Below are positions 23,243 through 35,782 of a stretch of 64,000 bases of DNA, piece after piece (positions within the stretch are counted from its first letter, which is position 1; each line of letters begins with the position of its first letter). The stretch comes from Chelonoidis abingdonii (lineage: Eukaryota; Chordata; Testudines; Testudinidae), in contig NC_133770.1 of NCBI RefSeq assembly GCF_003597395.2, positions 87,579,013 to 87,643,012 on the forward strand, in the 5' to 3' direction. Below the pieces are notes generated by a model, which worked only from the letters and a program-made list of their open reading frames with translations, was not told the DNA's origin and did no database searches. The position numbers and the translations under genes were made by a program.

Positions 23243-26200
23243 AGGAACATAAGAATAGCCATAATGGGTCAGACAAATGGTCCATCTAGCCCAGAATCCT
23301 GTCTTCCAACAGTGGCTGGTGTCAGATGGTTCCAAGGGAATGAACAGAACAGGACAATTATCAAGAGCCATCCCCCATTGTTCACTACCAGCTCCTAGCA
23401 GTCAGAAGCTCAGGGACACTCAGAGCGTGAAGCTGCATGTTTGACCACGTTGGCTAATGGCCATTAACGGACCTATCCTCCACCAACTTCTCTAATTCTT
23501 TTTTGAACCCAGTTGTACTTTTAGCCTTCCCAAATTCCCTGGCAATGAGTTCCAGAGGCTGACTGTATGTTCTGTGTAGAAGTACTTCCTTATGTTTGTT
23601 TTAAACCTGCTGCCTATTAATTTCATTGTGTGACCCCTTTGTTTTAATTGTGTTATGAGAAGAGGTAAATATCACTTTCTTATTCACTTTCTCCACACTA
23701 TACTTGATTTCACAGACCTCTATCATATCCCTTCTTAGTCTTCTCTTTTCGAAACTGAATAGTACCAGTCATAGAGAAGCCGTTCCATACCCCTTATTGT
23801 TTGTGTTGCCTTCCTCTGTACTTTTTCCAGTTCTAATATACATTTTTTAGATAAGGTAACCCGAACAGCACGCAGTATTCAAGATGTGGGCTTACCATGG
23901 ATTTATATAGTGGCATTATGACATTTTATATATTATTAACTATTCATTTCCTAATGGTTCCTAACATTCTTAGCTTTCTTGCTTGCTGTTGCACACTGAA
24001 TGCTTTCAGAGAGCTATCCACAGTGATTCCAAAATCTCTTTCTTGAGTGGTAAGAGCTAATTTAAACATTTTTTATGTATAGTTGGTAGTATATTTTCTA
24101 ATGTGCATTACTTTGCATTTATCAACATAGAATTTCATCTGTCATGTTGTTACCCATTTTTGTGAGATCACTTTGTAACTCTGAAGTCTGCTTTGGACTT
24201 AACTATCTTGATTAATTTTATGTTGTCTGGAAACTTTGCCGTCTCACTGTTTACTCCTTTTTCCAGATTATTTATGAATATGTTGACCTGCTCTGGTCCT
24301 AGTACAGATGTTTGGGGATCCTGCTATTTATCTCTCTCCACTGTGAAAACTGACCACTTATTCCTACTCTTCGTTTTCTACATTTTAACCAGTTATTGAT
24401 CCACGAGAGAACCTCCCCTCTTATCGCATGAATGTTCACTTTGCTTAAGAGCCTCTGGTGAAGGACATTGTCAAAAGCTTTCTGAAAGTCCAGGTACGCA
24501 CTATCAACTAGATCACCCTCATTCACATGCTTGTTAACCACCTCAAAGAATTCTAATAGATTGGTGGGGCATGATTTCCCTTTACAAAAGGTGTGTTGAC
24601 TCTATTGTGTTCATATATGTATCTGATAATTCTGTTCTTTATTATAGTTCCAACCAATTTCCCTGGTATTGAAGTTAGGCTTACTGGCCTGTAGTCACCA
24701 GGATTGCCTCTGGAGCATTTTTTTTTTTTATTTTTTTTTTTAAATCAGCATTACATTAGATATCCTATAGTCATCTGGTATAGTGGCTGATTCAAGGGAT
24801 AGGTTAAATACAACAGTCAATAATTTTGTAATTTCATATTTGAATTCTTTCAGAACTCTTGAGTGAATGCCATCTGGTCCTTGGTGACTTCTTAATACTG
24901 AATTTATCAATGTGTTTCAAAACCTCTTCTATTAACACCTCAATATGGGACAGTTCCTCAGATTTGTCATCTACAAAGAATGGCTCAGGTGTGGCAATCT
25001 CCTTCACATCCTCTGCAGTGAAGACCAATGCAAAGAATTCATTTAGCTTCTCTGCAATGGTCTTGCCTTCTCTGAGTGTTCCTTTAGAACCTTAATCATC
25101 CAATGGCCCCACTGACTGGGAGACTACCTGCTTCTGAGGCACTTTAAAAAAATTTAGCTGTTAGTTTTTCTGTCTTTTGCTAGTTGCTCTTCAAATTCTT
25201 TTTTGGCATGCCTAATTATACATTTACACTTGACTTCCTTGAGTATATGTTCTATTCTATTTTCCTCAATAGGATTTGACTTTCAGTTTTTGAATGCTTG
25301 CACGCATTTCACTTGTGACTGTTCCTTTTAATTTCTGTTGAACTAGCTTCCTCACTTATATGTAATGCCTGTTTCTGAAGATAAATGCTACTGTGGTGGG
25401 TTTCACTGATATTTTTCCTCCAAAAAGATGTTTAAATTTAATCACATTATTTAGCTTTTACCAAGCGGTTCACCTTTATTCACCTCCTGGACCAGATCCT
25501 GTGCTCCACTTACGCCTAATCAAGAACTGCCTCTCCCCTTGTGAGTTCCAGGACTAGGTGCTCCAAGAAGCAGTCATTAATGGTGTCTAGAAATTTTATC
25601 TCTGTATCATATCCTGAGGTGACATGTTCCCAGTCAATACGGGGACAGCTGAAATCCTGCATTATTATTGAGTTTTCTGCTTTTGTAAGCTGTTTAATCT
25701 CCCTGAGTATTTCACAGTCACTATCACCATCCTGGTCAGGTGGTCAGTAATACATTCCTACTGCTATGCTCTTATTTTTCAAGTGTGGAATTTCAATCCA
25801 TGGAGATTCCATGTTACAGTTTGAGTCATTTAAGACTTTTATTATATTTGACTCTATGCTTTTTTTTAAAATACAGTGCCACCTCCCCTCCCCCAGCACA
25901 ACCTACACAGTCATTGCTATATATTTTGTATGTGTCCCATTGCTGTTCATAGTTCCAGCAAGTTTCTGTGATGCCTAATTTATAAATATCCTCATTTAAT
26001 ATCATCAGGCACTCAAGTTCACCCATCTTAGTATTTAGACTTCTTGCATTTGTATACAAGCACTGATACAATTTTTAAGTATTTAGTTGTCTGACTTCAT
26101 GTGATGTAACTGAAGAGGAATTTTTTCTCTTTGACTGTGTCTCTTCATTTCCTGCCTGTACTTTATCACTTCTAGTCTCTCCTCTTTACTAGGCTATGGA

Positions 26201-26700
26201 GTATCCCCAAGGAACGTCTCTGTCTGAACTGTGTGCTCCTCCGCACCTGTTGACTTTGCCCCCAGCCTCAGTTTAAAAACTCCTTTATAACCTTTTTAAT
26301 TTTACATGCCAGCAATCTGGTTCCATTTTGGTGTAGCTGGAACCCATCCATCCTGTATAGGTTCCTCCTTTCCCAAAAGGTTCCCCAGTTCCTAATAAAC
26401 TTAAATCCCTTCTCCAAACGTCATCCTCTCATCCACGCAATGATACCCTACTGGTCCTGCGCATGGAATTGGAAACATTTCAGAGAAGGCTACCATGAAA
26501 GTCTTGGACTTAAATCTCTTACCAAGCAGCCTAAATTTGACCTCCATGACCTCTCTCTCCTACCTTTTCCTATGTCATTGCACATGCACCTTGATTCTCA
26601 GAACCATGGTGATGAGCACTGGCACAAACATCTCAATAGACGGAAAAAATGTTGGGTAGTCATTTCTATATTCTGCCTCTCTGGCATGTCTATGTGCTAT
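23243..26700 (-). mobile_element. Nearly full-length CR1 LINE with ORF1 and ORF2 remnants
   Basis: The plus strand opens with the reversed CR1 3' end (AGGAACATAAGAATAGCC, ATGGTCCATCTAGCCCAGAA). Minus-strand protein remnants, in order from 26700 down: an ORF1 esterase-like segment (DIGKGRRE; FIRNWGTFWERRNLYRMDGF; HQNGTRLLACKIKK), the N-terminus of the ORF2 endonuclease near 26071 (CLYTNARSLNTKMGELE; GITETCWN; GGGEVALYFKK), reverse transcriptase near 24541 (VDSAYLDFQKAFDNVLHQRL; SWINNWLK), and the ORF2 C-terminus near 24050-23700. Stops and frameshifts are many. A poly-T-rich stretch at 24717-24742 breaks the RT region. It fills most of the MYRIP B-C intron, in the same orientation as the gene. 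Confidence 0.88.
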
Positions 26701-26704
26701 GTAA

Positions 26705-26940
26705 TTCAGATTACGGGGGTGTGACAGCAGTGCTCACCAAAGTGCTGCACTGTAAATCTCCCATGTGGACTTTGTAGGCGTGAATTAAAATGTTCCTAGT
26801 TTGCATTAATTTAGTCCTCTTCAAACAGGGCTACATCAATGCAAAGTAGGAACCTTTTGCTCGTGCCTGCAGCAGCCACACTGGGGACCTATAGTGCAGC
26901 ACCTTGGTGTGCCCTTCTATTCACACCCCCGTAATCTGAA
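26705..26940. mobile_element. Foldback MITE with 20 bp perfect TIRs
   Basis: The left end TTCAGATTACGGGGGTGTGA is the exact reverse complement of the right end. Inside, GTGCTGCACTGTAAATCTCC on the left pairs imperfectly with GGGGACCTATAGTGCAGCAC on the right, making the whole 236 bp an imperfect hairpin. No clear target duplication can be read; it abuts the 5' end of the CR1. Superfamily not assigned. Confidence 0.7.
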
Positions 26941-27472
26941 CGGCCAGACATTTCCCTAAAAATACAGTATTGACAGAGGCCACTAACTTTCCAAACTGAA
27001 ATAATACATAACTTACCATTTTAAATAGAAAAACACAATATTTCTACAAAGTCCATTTAGGGAGACTAACAATGTGCTTACTTTAGTTGGGTAGTTATGA
27101 TGAGAGGAATATTTGTAACAGAATTTAATAAAACTGAGACCTATATGGAAAACAAGTGTGTATAAGCATTAGGGGGAAATCATGTGTGAAAGAAAGAGGA
27201 CAAACTCTGAATGTGTGTACAGTATTAAGAAAACCATATTGAAGTGAATGCATAATAGCCTGATGGAAAACAGATAAAGTCTAGCACGTGCCCTGTGAAC
27301 CACAGACACTCTGGTAACTTGCTAAAGGTTTTAGCTAAAAGATTAGTGATCCTGTAAACTTTTCATCACCAGGGACCAATGCGACTTGGAGACCCTCCAA
27401 CACTGTAGGCTATTTATCAAATAACTCAGTAACAGCTCAGTTTTAGTGCAAATGAATTTTAAGTAGAGTTAC

Positions 27473-27553
27473 CTTCTGTCTGTCTGTAGAATGTAGAGTC
27501 ACTGCCACAAATGCTCCCTTCATTTTCTATGCTTCCTTCAAAAAAGCTTCCTT
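27473..27553 (-). CDS. MYRIP: MYRIP exon B: acidic linker after the Rab-binding domain
   Basis: An 81 nt exon lies between GAGCAG|AAGGAAGC and ACAGAAG|GTAACTC on the minus strand. Entered with the phase left by exon A (a single G), it reads EGSFFEGSIENEGSICGSDS and then TFYRQTE, with no stop, and leaves a single G for exon C. The sequence is glycine, serine and glutamate rich, as in the short linker after the Slac2 Rab-binding domain. The phase match on both sides is the main support. An alternative acceptor 3 nt earlier (TTTGAG|CAG) would add one residue. The intron to exon A is 1707 bp and that to exon C 4386 bp, the latter largely a CR1 element. Confidence 0.85.
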
Positions 27554-29260
27554 CTGCTCAAAAAGACAGCATAACACATACTGCATATGAATATTCAATA
27601 TATTATTACATTAAAGTACTCTTTCAAAAAGTAATGGTGTTTCTAATTACACCACACGTATAGAGGAGTAGTTTGAAAATTCCTGTTTGAATTTCAACTG
27701 CTATACAAAATGTTATTTCTTTTATATGAAAGATTTCTCAAAGTGTGTGTGGTGGGCAGGGATGAAGTTACTTAAATGCAGAACTTGTAAAATGAAAGCT
27801 AGTGCAGTGAACTTCCTTTTAACATGACATTTGGGACTTGAAACAGATCCTGGATTTTAAAGGCCACTACTGTATAAATAAAACAAACCCAGACATTTAA
27901 ACTTGTATTTATCTTCAAATGAAACAAGAGGGTTATCTTACAGTCATACTGAAAATAGAAAAAGAAAGTTAACAATGACATTTAGACGCTGAGGCCTTCT
28001 ACAGAAAGATCTCCTATATCCTGCACATCCTTCCTTACGTATCCTGCATGTTATTACTCATGGGAGCAGTCTCATTTAAAGGCATAATTCAGTGAGACTA
28101 CTTTTGAGCATAAGGAATGCCTTGGTATGCAAGATTTTGCAGGATCAGTCTCTTGACTTTTTTAATTTTCTGTATGTATTTAAATTAATTCTTTTGTTCC
28201 ATTTGCATCACATCCACTAAATGTAGCATCCTCGCCTTTATTTTTTCATTTCCATTTTTGAAGTTTTTAAATTTGATCAGAAGAAAAAAACAACCTATCA
28301 AAATGGAATCTTTTAGGACAGCATTCTCCTGTTCTACCTACAGGCTTGCCATGGACTCCTAAATAGTATTAAAAGAGCCACTCAGAGTTGCCTTCATCCA
28401 GGTGCACATAGCCTTGCTATTATTTTTGTTTTCCAAGAGCTTATCTTATCTTCAAGAAAGAAAAAAAGACTTTACAGAAAACATAAACCCTGTAGAAAAC
28501 ACAAACTCTGTACAGATTTCAATCAAATTACACTAGGACTGAATTTGGCCCAGCGGAGGCAAATCATCTCAGACAGATTAGACTGGTTCTGCTTCTGAAT
28601 CATTTGCTATTCAATTACAGTAAATGTGCCAGCATGACAGCAAGAAAGCACTGTCTCCAAACTCACTGAATACCTTCAATTACTAGTTTTATAGGGGGAT
28701 GCATGATCTCTCCATAGTTAGGAAAGAATTACACCTCATTCTAGAAGGCTGATATTGATTTTAAATTGATCATATTTCTTCCCCATTTACTTGAGAAACT
28801 TCAAATGTAAGCCACAGCTGCAATTCACGTGGGGCCAAATTCTATGGCAAACAGGCAAAACTCCAGTTGTGGTATGGACTGCAGGATTTGGCCTTTGTTA
28901 GTCAAATTTTGCATTAAGTGCAATGGAAAACCTCAACTCCAAAATTCTGTGCTCATTCATTATCTACACAGAACTCTCAGAGCCCTAAGCACATTCATGG
29001 AAAGCAGAAACAGAGCTGACATTTGCTTTGTAGATCTGAGAGCAGAATTTTGCCTTATAAATTATCTAAACTTTGATTAGTTAAATAGCTCAAACCTAGC
29101 CCAACTCTCTAGATATTTAACTCCTTATAATCCCCCTCTGTAATTCTTCTGAAAAATTGTAATTTTCTCTCCCACCCCCTAAATAGTCTCAGAACTTTGA
29201 TTGGGTGCATTATGTGGGTTAATGTGGACGAGCCTATAAGAAATTAAAATTGTACTGTAC
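27554..29260. other. MYRIP intron A-B
   Basis: 1707 bp of AT-rich sequence. No interspersed element or second exon was recognised. Confidence 0.6.
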
Positions 29261-29397
29261 CTATTATTTCAGAACAAGCACCACTCTCCAGTCTATGTTT
29301 TCTGTATAAATTCTTCAGGACTTTGGCACTACCAAAACGCTTGAAGCGACTTTTCACATTATTGTAATACCATTCCAGGGACTGGGTCCGTAGGAGT
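29261..29397 (-). CDS. MYRIP: MYRIP exon A: end of the Rab27-binding domain
   Basis: The minus strand reads TTTAG|ACTCC at the acceptor and ATAG|GTACAG at the donor, enclosing 137 nt (phase 1 at both ends) with no stop. The peptide begins LLRTQSLEWYYNNVKSRF, continues KRFGSAKVLKNLYRKH and ends near ESGACSEII. The SLEWYY..VKSRFKRFGSAKV block is the conserved second Slp-homology helix of the Slac2 family (melanophilin, MYRIP), which with the zinc-finger region before it binds Rab27 on melanosomes and secretory granules. The zinc-finger exons are not seen up to 64000, so the preceding intron is at least 34.6 kb. Melanophilin shares this block; MYRIP is preferred because of the exons that follow. 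Family assignment is from memory of the motif; splice junctions are seen directly. Confidence 0.9.
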
Positions 29398-31590
29398 CTA
29401 AAGAGAATAAATGAGCAACATTTCAGAATGCTTAAAATGAGTCTACATCGAATAAAAACAAAAACTCTCCCTGGTCTTTCCTAAAAATTATATCTACTGG
29501 GCTCTTTTAAATCAAAAGCCTTATAGCATAATATTTTTGAAAACTGTTTCTTAGTTTTAGCTTGAACAACTCTGGTTTTATGGCAAAATAAGTACTGGAA
29601 ATGATTACAGTAGTTAAGTTGCTTGGTTACCATATCAAAATAGCAGATTATATATTTTAACAAATATACTGAATACATTTTGATAGGCCATCTATGGTAT
29701 TATAGAACAACATATGAGGCTATGGTTTTAAAAATGTTTAATATTTACATGGATTTATAAATAACTCACAATGGAAAGAACAGTTAGTTAAGATTTTACA
29801 GGGCTTGGAGAGCTCTCTTTTTCTCTTTGATTAAGATTTTTTTTAAGATTTATTTTTCATAAACATATATCACTACAAAAACATTGACAGAAAAGAGCTC
29901 ATGGGCAAAGTCTACACAAAGAATCTTAACTCATTGCAAGCAAATAAGAATGGGTGGAAAACTTTATTGGGAAACATTCAAATAAATCGTGAAAGTGCCA
30001 TCATATGGGAATGTGAAAGAGCAAGAACTGTGAGGACAACAAGCCAAAAGACATTGTAAACATCTACATCTTTTCCCAAAAATCAACATGGAAACCAGAT
30101 TTAGCATCTGTGCTCTGAATGGAAACCCTCCCCCACACCATCACCTTTGAGTAGATTGTTCCAAAGCCCACTGAATGGAAAGACTCGCAGAGACTTCAGT
30201 GGGCTTTGGATCAGGTCCCAAAAGACCAAGCAGATGATGCAAGTCATATCAGCCCCTGTAAGCAAGGGTGCAGGGCTAGCAGCAGAAAGTCTGCTCAGAG
30301 AGTGATTGTGGGTAGCTCACAGCTGACTGGCACAGTCATGTGGAAAGAACTCTACACATTCCCAGCTGTAACTTAAAGCTGACCTCCACCAGCAGGAGCC
30401 CCAAGAAAGAAAAGCCGTGTTTGCACCAGTGGGTCTGAATCAATTCCCATGTGGTTTTCTGTGGTTTTTTTTCCACAAATTGATCTGATTTATTTGATTG
30501 TGTACTGTCACATTAGTTTAGTTTAGTTAATGCCACACTTACTTACATCAAGTCAGATTACGTGTAGCAAAGTGACTGGTATATTGTGATGTGACAGTAT
30601 AGCATGGCTACAAATGTGACAGTTCCCCTCCTCCCTCCCCCCATAATAAGGTTTCTCAGTTACTAAAATGGGAGGGCCAAATCCCATACAAAGTAGGAGA
30701 CAAGGAGTTTATATTCTAGCACTTCGTATGTAATTAAGGCAATCTGTTGCTTCCTAAATCCAAAATTTTGAAACTTGGAAGCCAAAAGTTTGCCTTCTAA
30801 GACTAACTTAGGTACCTAAATAAGTGGCCTGATTATCAGAAGTGCTGGGCAACCAGCAACCCCAACTGACTTAAGCCATGATTTTCAAAAATGGAATCAA
30901 GTGGAGACATTTTTTAACTGGTGATTAGATTCAGATGGGGCCATTCACTCCTGACACAACTTGAGTTAGCTTGTATAGCATTAATCACTTGGAATTTCTG
31001 TGGGATTCCTCTCAGGCACCAAAATAAACACACACTAAGAGAAAGTGGTGATCTCAAAAGAATGTAATCGTAAAACCTGTTTTCTTCAGCAAGTCTGGGT
31101 TTCCTTTGCATATATGAGGCAAACGATAATCTCCAACACACGTCATTTGATAAGAAATTGTGTTTTTCTTTGAGAGTACTAACTGTATGGGTCTGCCAGT
31201 TATATCATTTTTGTCAATTACCTCCACAGATTTTATGCTATGACCAAGCCCACCGTACAATACATGACCCAGGAGTTTCACTACACGTTCCCATTGGTCT
31301 CAAGTGTTCAGGGAGGTGCCTACAATGCTAAATGGAATAGCACCAAACGGGTCCATTTATATTCTAGTCCACTTATATGTCATCGCTGAAAAACATCTGA
31401 TAGAGAATACCTATAACCTACTAATGCAGAGTGGAAACTAAATAAAAGTGGTAAAGTTTGTTTGCTGAATTGTTGCACATCAAAGCCCAGCTATAGATTA
31501 GTGCTGCAAATAACAAGAAAATGCATGTATAGCACACAAGTGTCCTTTTTCTGCATGTCTCGGCTTCAACTAGATTCAAGGCAGCAGCTT

Positions 31591-31705
31591 TCTCTTACTA
31601 TGTGTTTGCACAGTGCCTAGCACAATGATGCCCCAAGCCTGACTGGGGTCTCTGAGAGCTATTGTAATACAGATACTCTGTTAGTATACAAATAATACTA
31701 AGACT
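31591..31705 (+). repeat. L2-like LINE 3' tail
   Basis: GTTTGCACAGTGCCTAGCAC, AATGATGCCCCAAGCC and TATTGTAATACAGATACTC match the CAGCGCCTAGCACAATGG...TAATACAAATAAT tail pattern. Confidence 0.55.
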
Positions 31706-33178
31706 GGTATATGTCCTGACAGAGTTGGCCAAAAATCTGTTTTCTATATGACGTCCTCACAGGTCACCTTGATATGCACATGATCTACAATAGATGAGAT
31801 ATATGGGGCCAACGTCAAAGTGGTGGTCATTGTGTCCAAATCTGTTTGACTGTGAAATAGAGGGCTTTTGAGTCCCTACGCTGTGGCTGCCAAAAAGCAT
31901 TTTGTTCAATTGTAGGATGTCTGTGAAGTCCTAATTAGCAGAACTGAGCTTGGCAGTGGGCAACCTGGTAAATCCACGAATTCAGTCAACCTTTACTCAA
32001 AAACAGTTTTCAGCATTTCTTCCCACTATGAGAATTTCTTCCACTTTATGGATCAATAGCATGATTGATAGCATGGCATTAGAACTGTGTCAGAAAGTGA
32101 AAAATGCTATATCTTCTCTTGCTGAGTTTCATTCAGATTTGTCCACTAATGTTCTGGAGTGTTGGAAGGTTTGGCCTTCAACCTCCGACATGTATACATG
32201 GTCTTCATGATGGGTAAAATCGAGTTCATGTGCATGGGAGACGAGAGAGGGCACGATGCCCACTATTAGTTGTAATTGCTCCTAGCTTAGGACAGCATTC
32301 AAATGCTTGCTTCCCTTAAATAAGCAGTTTTTAAATTAATACTCAAGAAACCATGTGTTCAACTTGACAATCTTCCCAACTACCACTCTGTTCCTAAGCT
32401 TTCCTTTATGTGGTAGAAAAGCTTGCAACAAAATTACTTTTGTACCATTTGGACTGACTTCCTTGACCCTTTTCAATGCTTCTTTCGGATGAACTATAGC
32501 ACGGAAAATGAATTAGTATCATTAGATAGATGATAATCTAGCCGTGAGCAGAAGTCAGCAATTCATGCTGACTTTTTTTTCTTTTACATCGGTCAGCAGC
32601 CATCGATACCACTGACCACAATAATAGTGACTTGCCTGCAGCTGTTGACTGGACTGGATGAGACTGCACTTTAGTGGCTCCACTTTTTCCCCTCCCAAGG
32701 CTGTACCCACACTAGGGAATGTTTATGAAAATTCCTAACACCGTTATCACCAGTGTATCTGTGGCAGTGTTAGCAACATTGGGAGTGTTAGCAAAAATTG
32801 CTGCATGGTTCTGGCATACATTTTAGCACCATGCTAAGTAACTTAGCGTTGTGCACTAGAGGCATGTGCTCACTAGCCACCATGCCATCAGGTCTCATTA
32901 CCACTTTATGAAAGTATCAAGCTCTTGCAAGTTAGCACCATGAATTCTAGTGCTGAGAGTAACACAGAGCCACCACAATTGCACCTGCAGGTTTATGGTA
33001 AGCATAATGCTATAAACTTCTGTATAGGAACTCAGAGATTGTGAGAAGGGCAGATGTGATAGAGCTTGGTGGGGAATGGTTTTCCCATCTCATGAACACT
33101 TTTGTGTTTTAAAAAAAATGTCCAGTGCTGCATCAGGATGAACTTAAGATCTTTCAAAAAAAATTTGATGAAAAAATT

Positions 33179-33385
33179 CAGAGAGAGAGAGAGAGAGAGC
33201 GCTCCACCCCAGAACAGCCAGTAAACTGGAAGTCAGGATATTTGACTAGGATGTGGGAGATTCAGGTTCAAGTTCCTGGTTTGAATCAGGCAGGGGTTCA
33301 AATCCCTGATCTGCCTGTTTCAGATCAGAGACTAGATCCAGGTGAGTTCCCTGATCATCAAGCTATTCTGGGATGAAGCGCTCTC
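33179..33385. repeat. (GA)n followed by a possible tRNA-derived repeat
   Basis: (GA)n at 33179-33199. The following 180 bp contains AGGATGTGGGAGATTCAGG, GGTTCAAGTTCC and GGGGTTCAAATCCCTG. The last string resembles a polymerase III B-box (GGTTCRANTCC). Related to 21840-21960. Weak. Confidence 0.35.
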
Positions 33386-34399
33386 CTTCTCCCTCTCCCC
33401 CAACCCAAATTCCATGCTGGACCCAAGAAACCTTTTCCAATTATAGTTTGGTTAAAACTGATATGTTCCTGCAAAAACTTTTGGTTTAGATGAATCCAAA
33501 TTTTCTAATGAAAAATGTTAAGTCAAAAATTTCCTGACCAAGCCAGCGAATGACTAAAAATGAGGCTTGCTTGCCTACGCCACCACATCTGGTTGAGAAG
33601 CAAAAACTGGGAACAGTTTTGAAACTTCCTCAGTTGCGGGGGTTGAAAATTTGTAAGAAACCTTATAATCTCCCTTTTGTGATAGTGAGCCATAACAACT
33701 CCAAATCTGTGCTTCTATTCTGCATGCATTCTATAACAAATTGCAATGACTCTTCTAGAGCTTTTCAGCCTCTTAACATTCAGATAAGTCACCATGTCCC
33801 TGCTGATTTCTACTGTGGAGAAAGGATTTGGAGAAGAGAATAGCCATCCCTATGGATACCAAAATAAAGGACTTATTCACAAAAGAAATATGGACACTTT
33901 CTGCTCATTTCAAAATCCTTTAATGTTGGTCTGTATTTTAAAGCCATGACTCTTCTACATACTGCAAAAACAGCTTTTCTATGTGGCTAGGATTATGAAG
34001 AGCTACATCATAGCAACCACCAAATCTTACACTGAAGCACTTTCCTCCTCTTATCTATATTGCAGTGTGTGCAAATTCTTTCCATGAAATAAAAAGTTCA
34101 TATTTAAAGACTATTAGTCATGCACACATAAAAGCAGCAGCACTGGTCGAAGTTATTTATTTGTATTTCTGTGCTACAAAGTCAGCTATGTCTGTATACG
34201 CAGATAGCTCTAAAATCCAAGGCCATTATTTATGTTACATAAAATAATTAGAAAAGTGAATCACATTTCAAAGCCTTTTGTTATTGAAACAACATTGTGG
34301 GTTTGGAATCAGTGTAACTACAATATGTAAAAATTATTAGTCAACTTCTGTTCAATAAAGAAAAGCTTGACAGAGTATGAACAATTGATTTTTTTAAGC

Positions 34400-34400
<1 letters not shown>

Positions 34401-34443
<43 letters not shown>
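34401..34443. repeat. (AG)n microsatellite
   Basis: About 20 AG units, preceded by AGACAG. Confidence 0.9.
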
Positions 34444-34448
<5 letters not shown>

Positions 34449-34767
34449 GCACTAATAGAATAACAGACTCAGAGCAATGGATAAATCTGGGCATTCTGTG
34501 AACAGGTCCTGTGGCTGCTGCCTCACAGCACTGTCAATACTCTCCAACCCTGGCCTGCAGTACCCACCTACTCATTCTAGGCTCTCTCCTGAGAAGGAAC
34601 AACTGCAAGTTGTGCTGTGTGATTGTGATGTGAACAAAAATTCCCTAGGGATGAGATCTCCTAACACACTTTTTCCTTATGATCATAGGGCAAACTTTTG
34701 AAAGACTTCACTCAAACATTTCTACAAGCAGTCAAAAAATCCATTACACAACATGCAGGAGATAAAC

Positions 34768-34860
34768 ATGCATCTGACGAAGTGGGTATTCACCCACGAA
34801 AGCTCATGCTCCAAAATGTCTGTTAGTCTATAAGGTGCCACAGCATTCTTTGCTGCTTTT
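34768..34860 (+). mobile_element. Very short Penelope-like 3' end
   Basis: TGACGAAGTGGGTATTCACC, GAAAGCTCATGCTCC and TCTGTTAGTCTATAAGGTGC form the 3' end of the Penelope-like family seen in full at 55330-56310. A 7 bp direct repeat GAGATAA precedes the copy (34759-34765) and follows it (about 34861-34867), consistent with a target duplication. Confidence 0.75.
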
Positions 34861-35405
34861 AGAGATAAGCAAAGCGATTTATCATTTAACATTCATAGTT
34901 TTCTAATAACATGACCAAGTTAGGGGCACTCATTTTCATTAAAGGTCAGTGCAGCAAACCTCTCTCTCTAGATCTCTAAATGTTAACACAATGGAAAGGG
35001 AAATGATGTTCATGTTTTTAGAGCCTGTTCATAACATAGTTTAAACTGGGAGAAAGCACACAAATTTTAGAACAGTGAAAATATTCAGTGACCATCATAG
35101 TGATTAGGAGTAAAATTTCAAATGTGCTTAAGTGATTTAGGCACTTAATTGACTTGTGAGCTCAGGTGCTACTGAAGACTTTAACATACTCACAAGTTGT
35201 CTCAGCCACATGTGAAAGTGAGGGAGGAAATATATAGTCTGAATTTCATCCCTGTTGATGTACGCTGATAGTGAGGGCCTCATTTTCAGCTCAGTCTTAA
35301 CGGGACCTGTATTTTTGCAGGGGCAAAGGTCATTTAGACATTCAACTCCCTGAATATGCCCCCTCAAAACATTAAAGTGACCTAAACTGCAGGTGCAAAA
35401 TGGTA

Positions 35406-35780
35406 CAGTAGAACTTCAGAGTTATGAACACCAGAGTTATGAACTGACCAGTCAACTACACACCTCATTTGGAACCGGATGTACACAGTCAGGCAGCAGA
35501 GGAAAAAAAACCCACTGTACAGCACAGAACTGTGTTAAACAGACTACCAAAAAAATAAAGGAAAAGTTTAAAAAAAGATTTGACAAGGTAAGAAAAAGGT
35601 TTCTGTGCTTGTTTCATTTAAATTAAGACGATTAAAATCAGCATTTTTCTTCTGCACAGCGAAGTTTCAAAGCTGTATTAAGTCTATGTTCAGCTGTAAA
35701 CTTTTGAAAGAACAACCATTTTGTTCAGAGTTATGAAAAACCTCCATTCCCAAGGTGTTCACAACTCTGAGGTTCTACTG
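35406..35780. mobile_element. Tigger/mariner-type MITE, 375 bp
   Basis: Left end CAGTAGAACTTCAGAGTTAT and right end ACTCTGAGGTTCTACTG are inverted repeats, extending through GAACAC and GTGTTC. A TA duplication flanks it (35404-35405 and 35781-35782). The CAGTNGAACCTC start is the Tigger signature. A second internal GTTATGAACTGACC / CAGAGTTATGAAAAACC pair lies behind the TIRs. No transposase frame. Confidence 0.9.
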
Positions 35781-35782
35781 TA

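Larger units (their letters stand above)
29398..34396. other. Start of the long MYRIP intron upstream of exon A
   Basis: Mostly unclassified AT-rich sequence. Sub-features with their own entries: an L2 tail (31591), a (GA)n and tRNA-like unit (33179-33385). 32700-32990 contains repeated GTTAGCA motifs but no assignable family. Confidence 0.5.
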
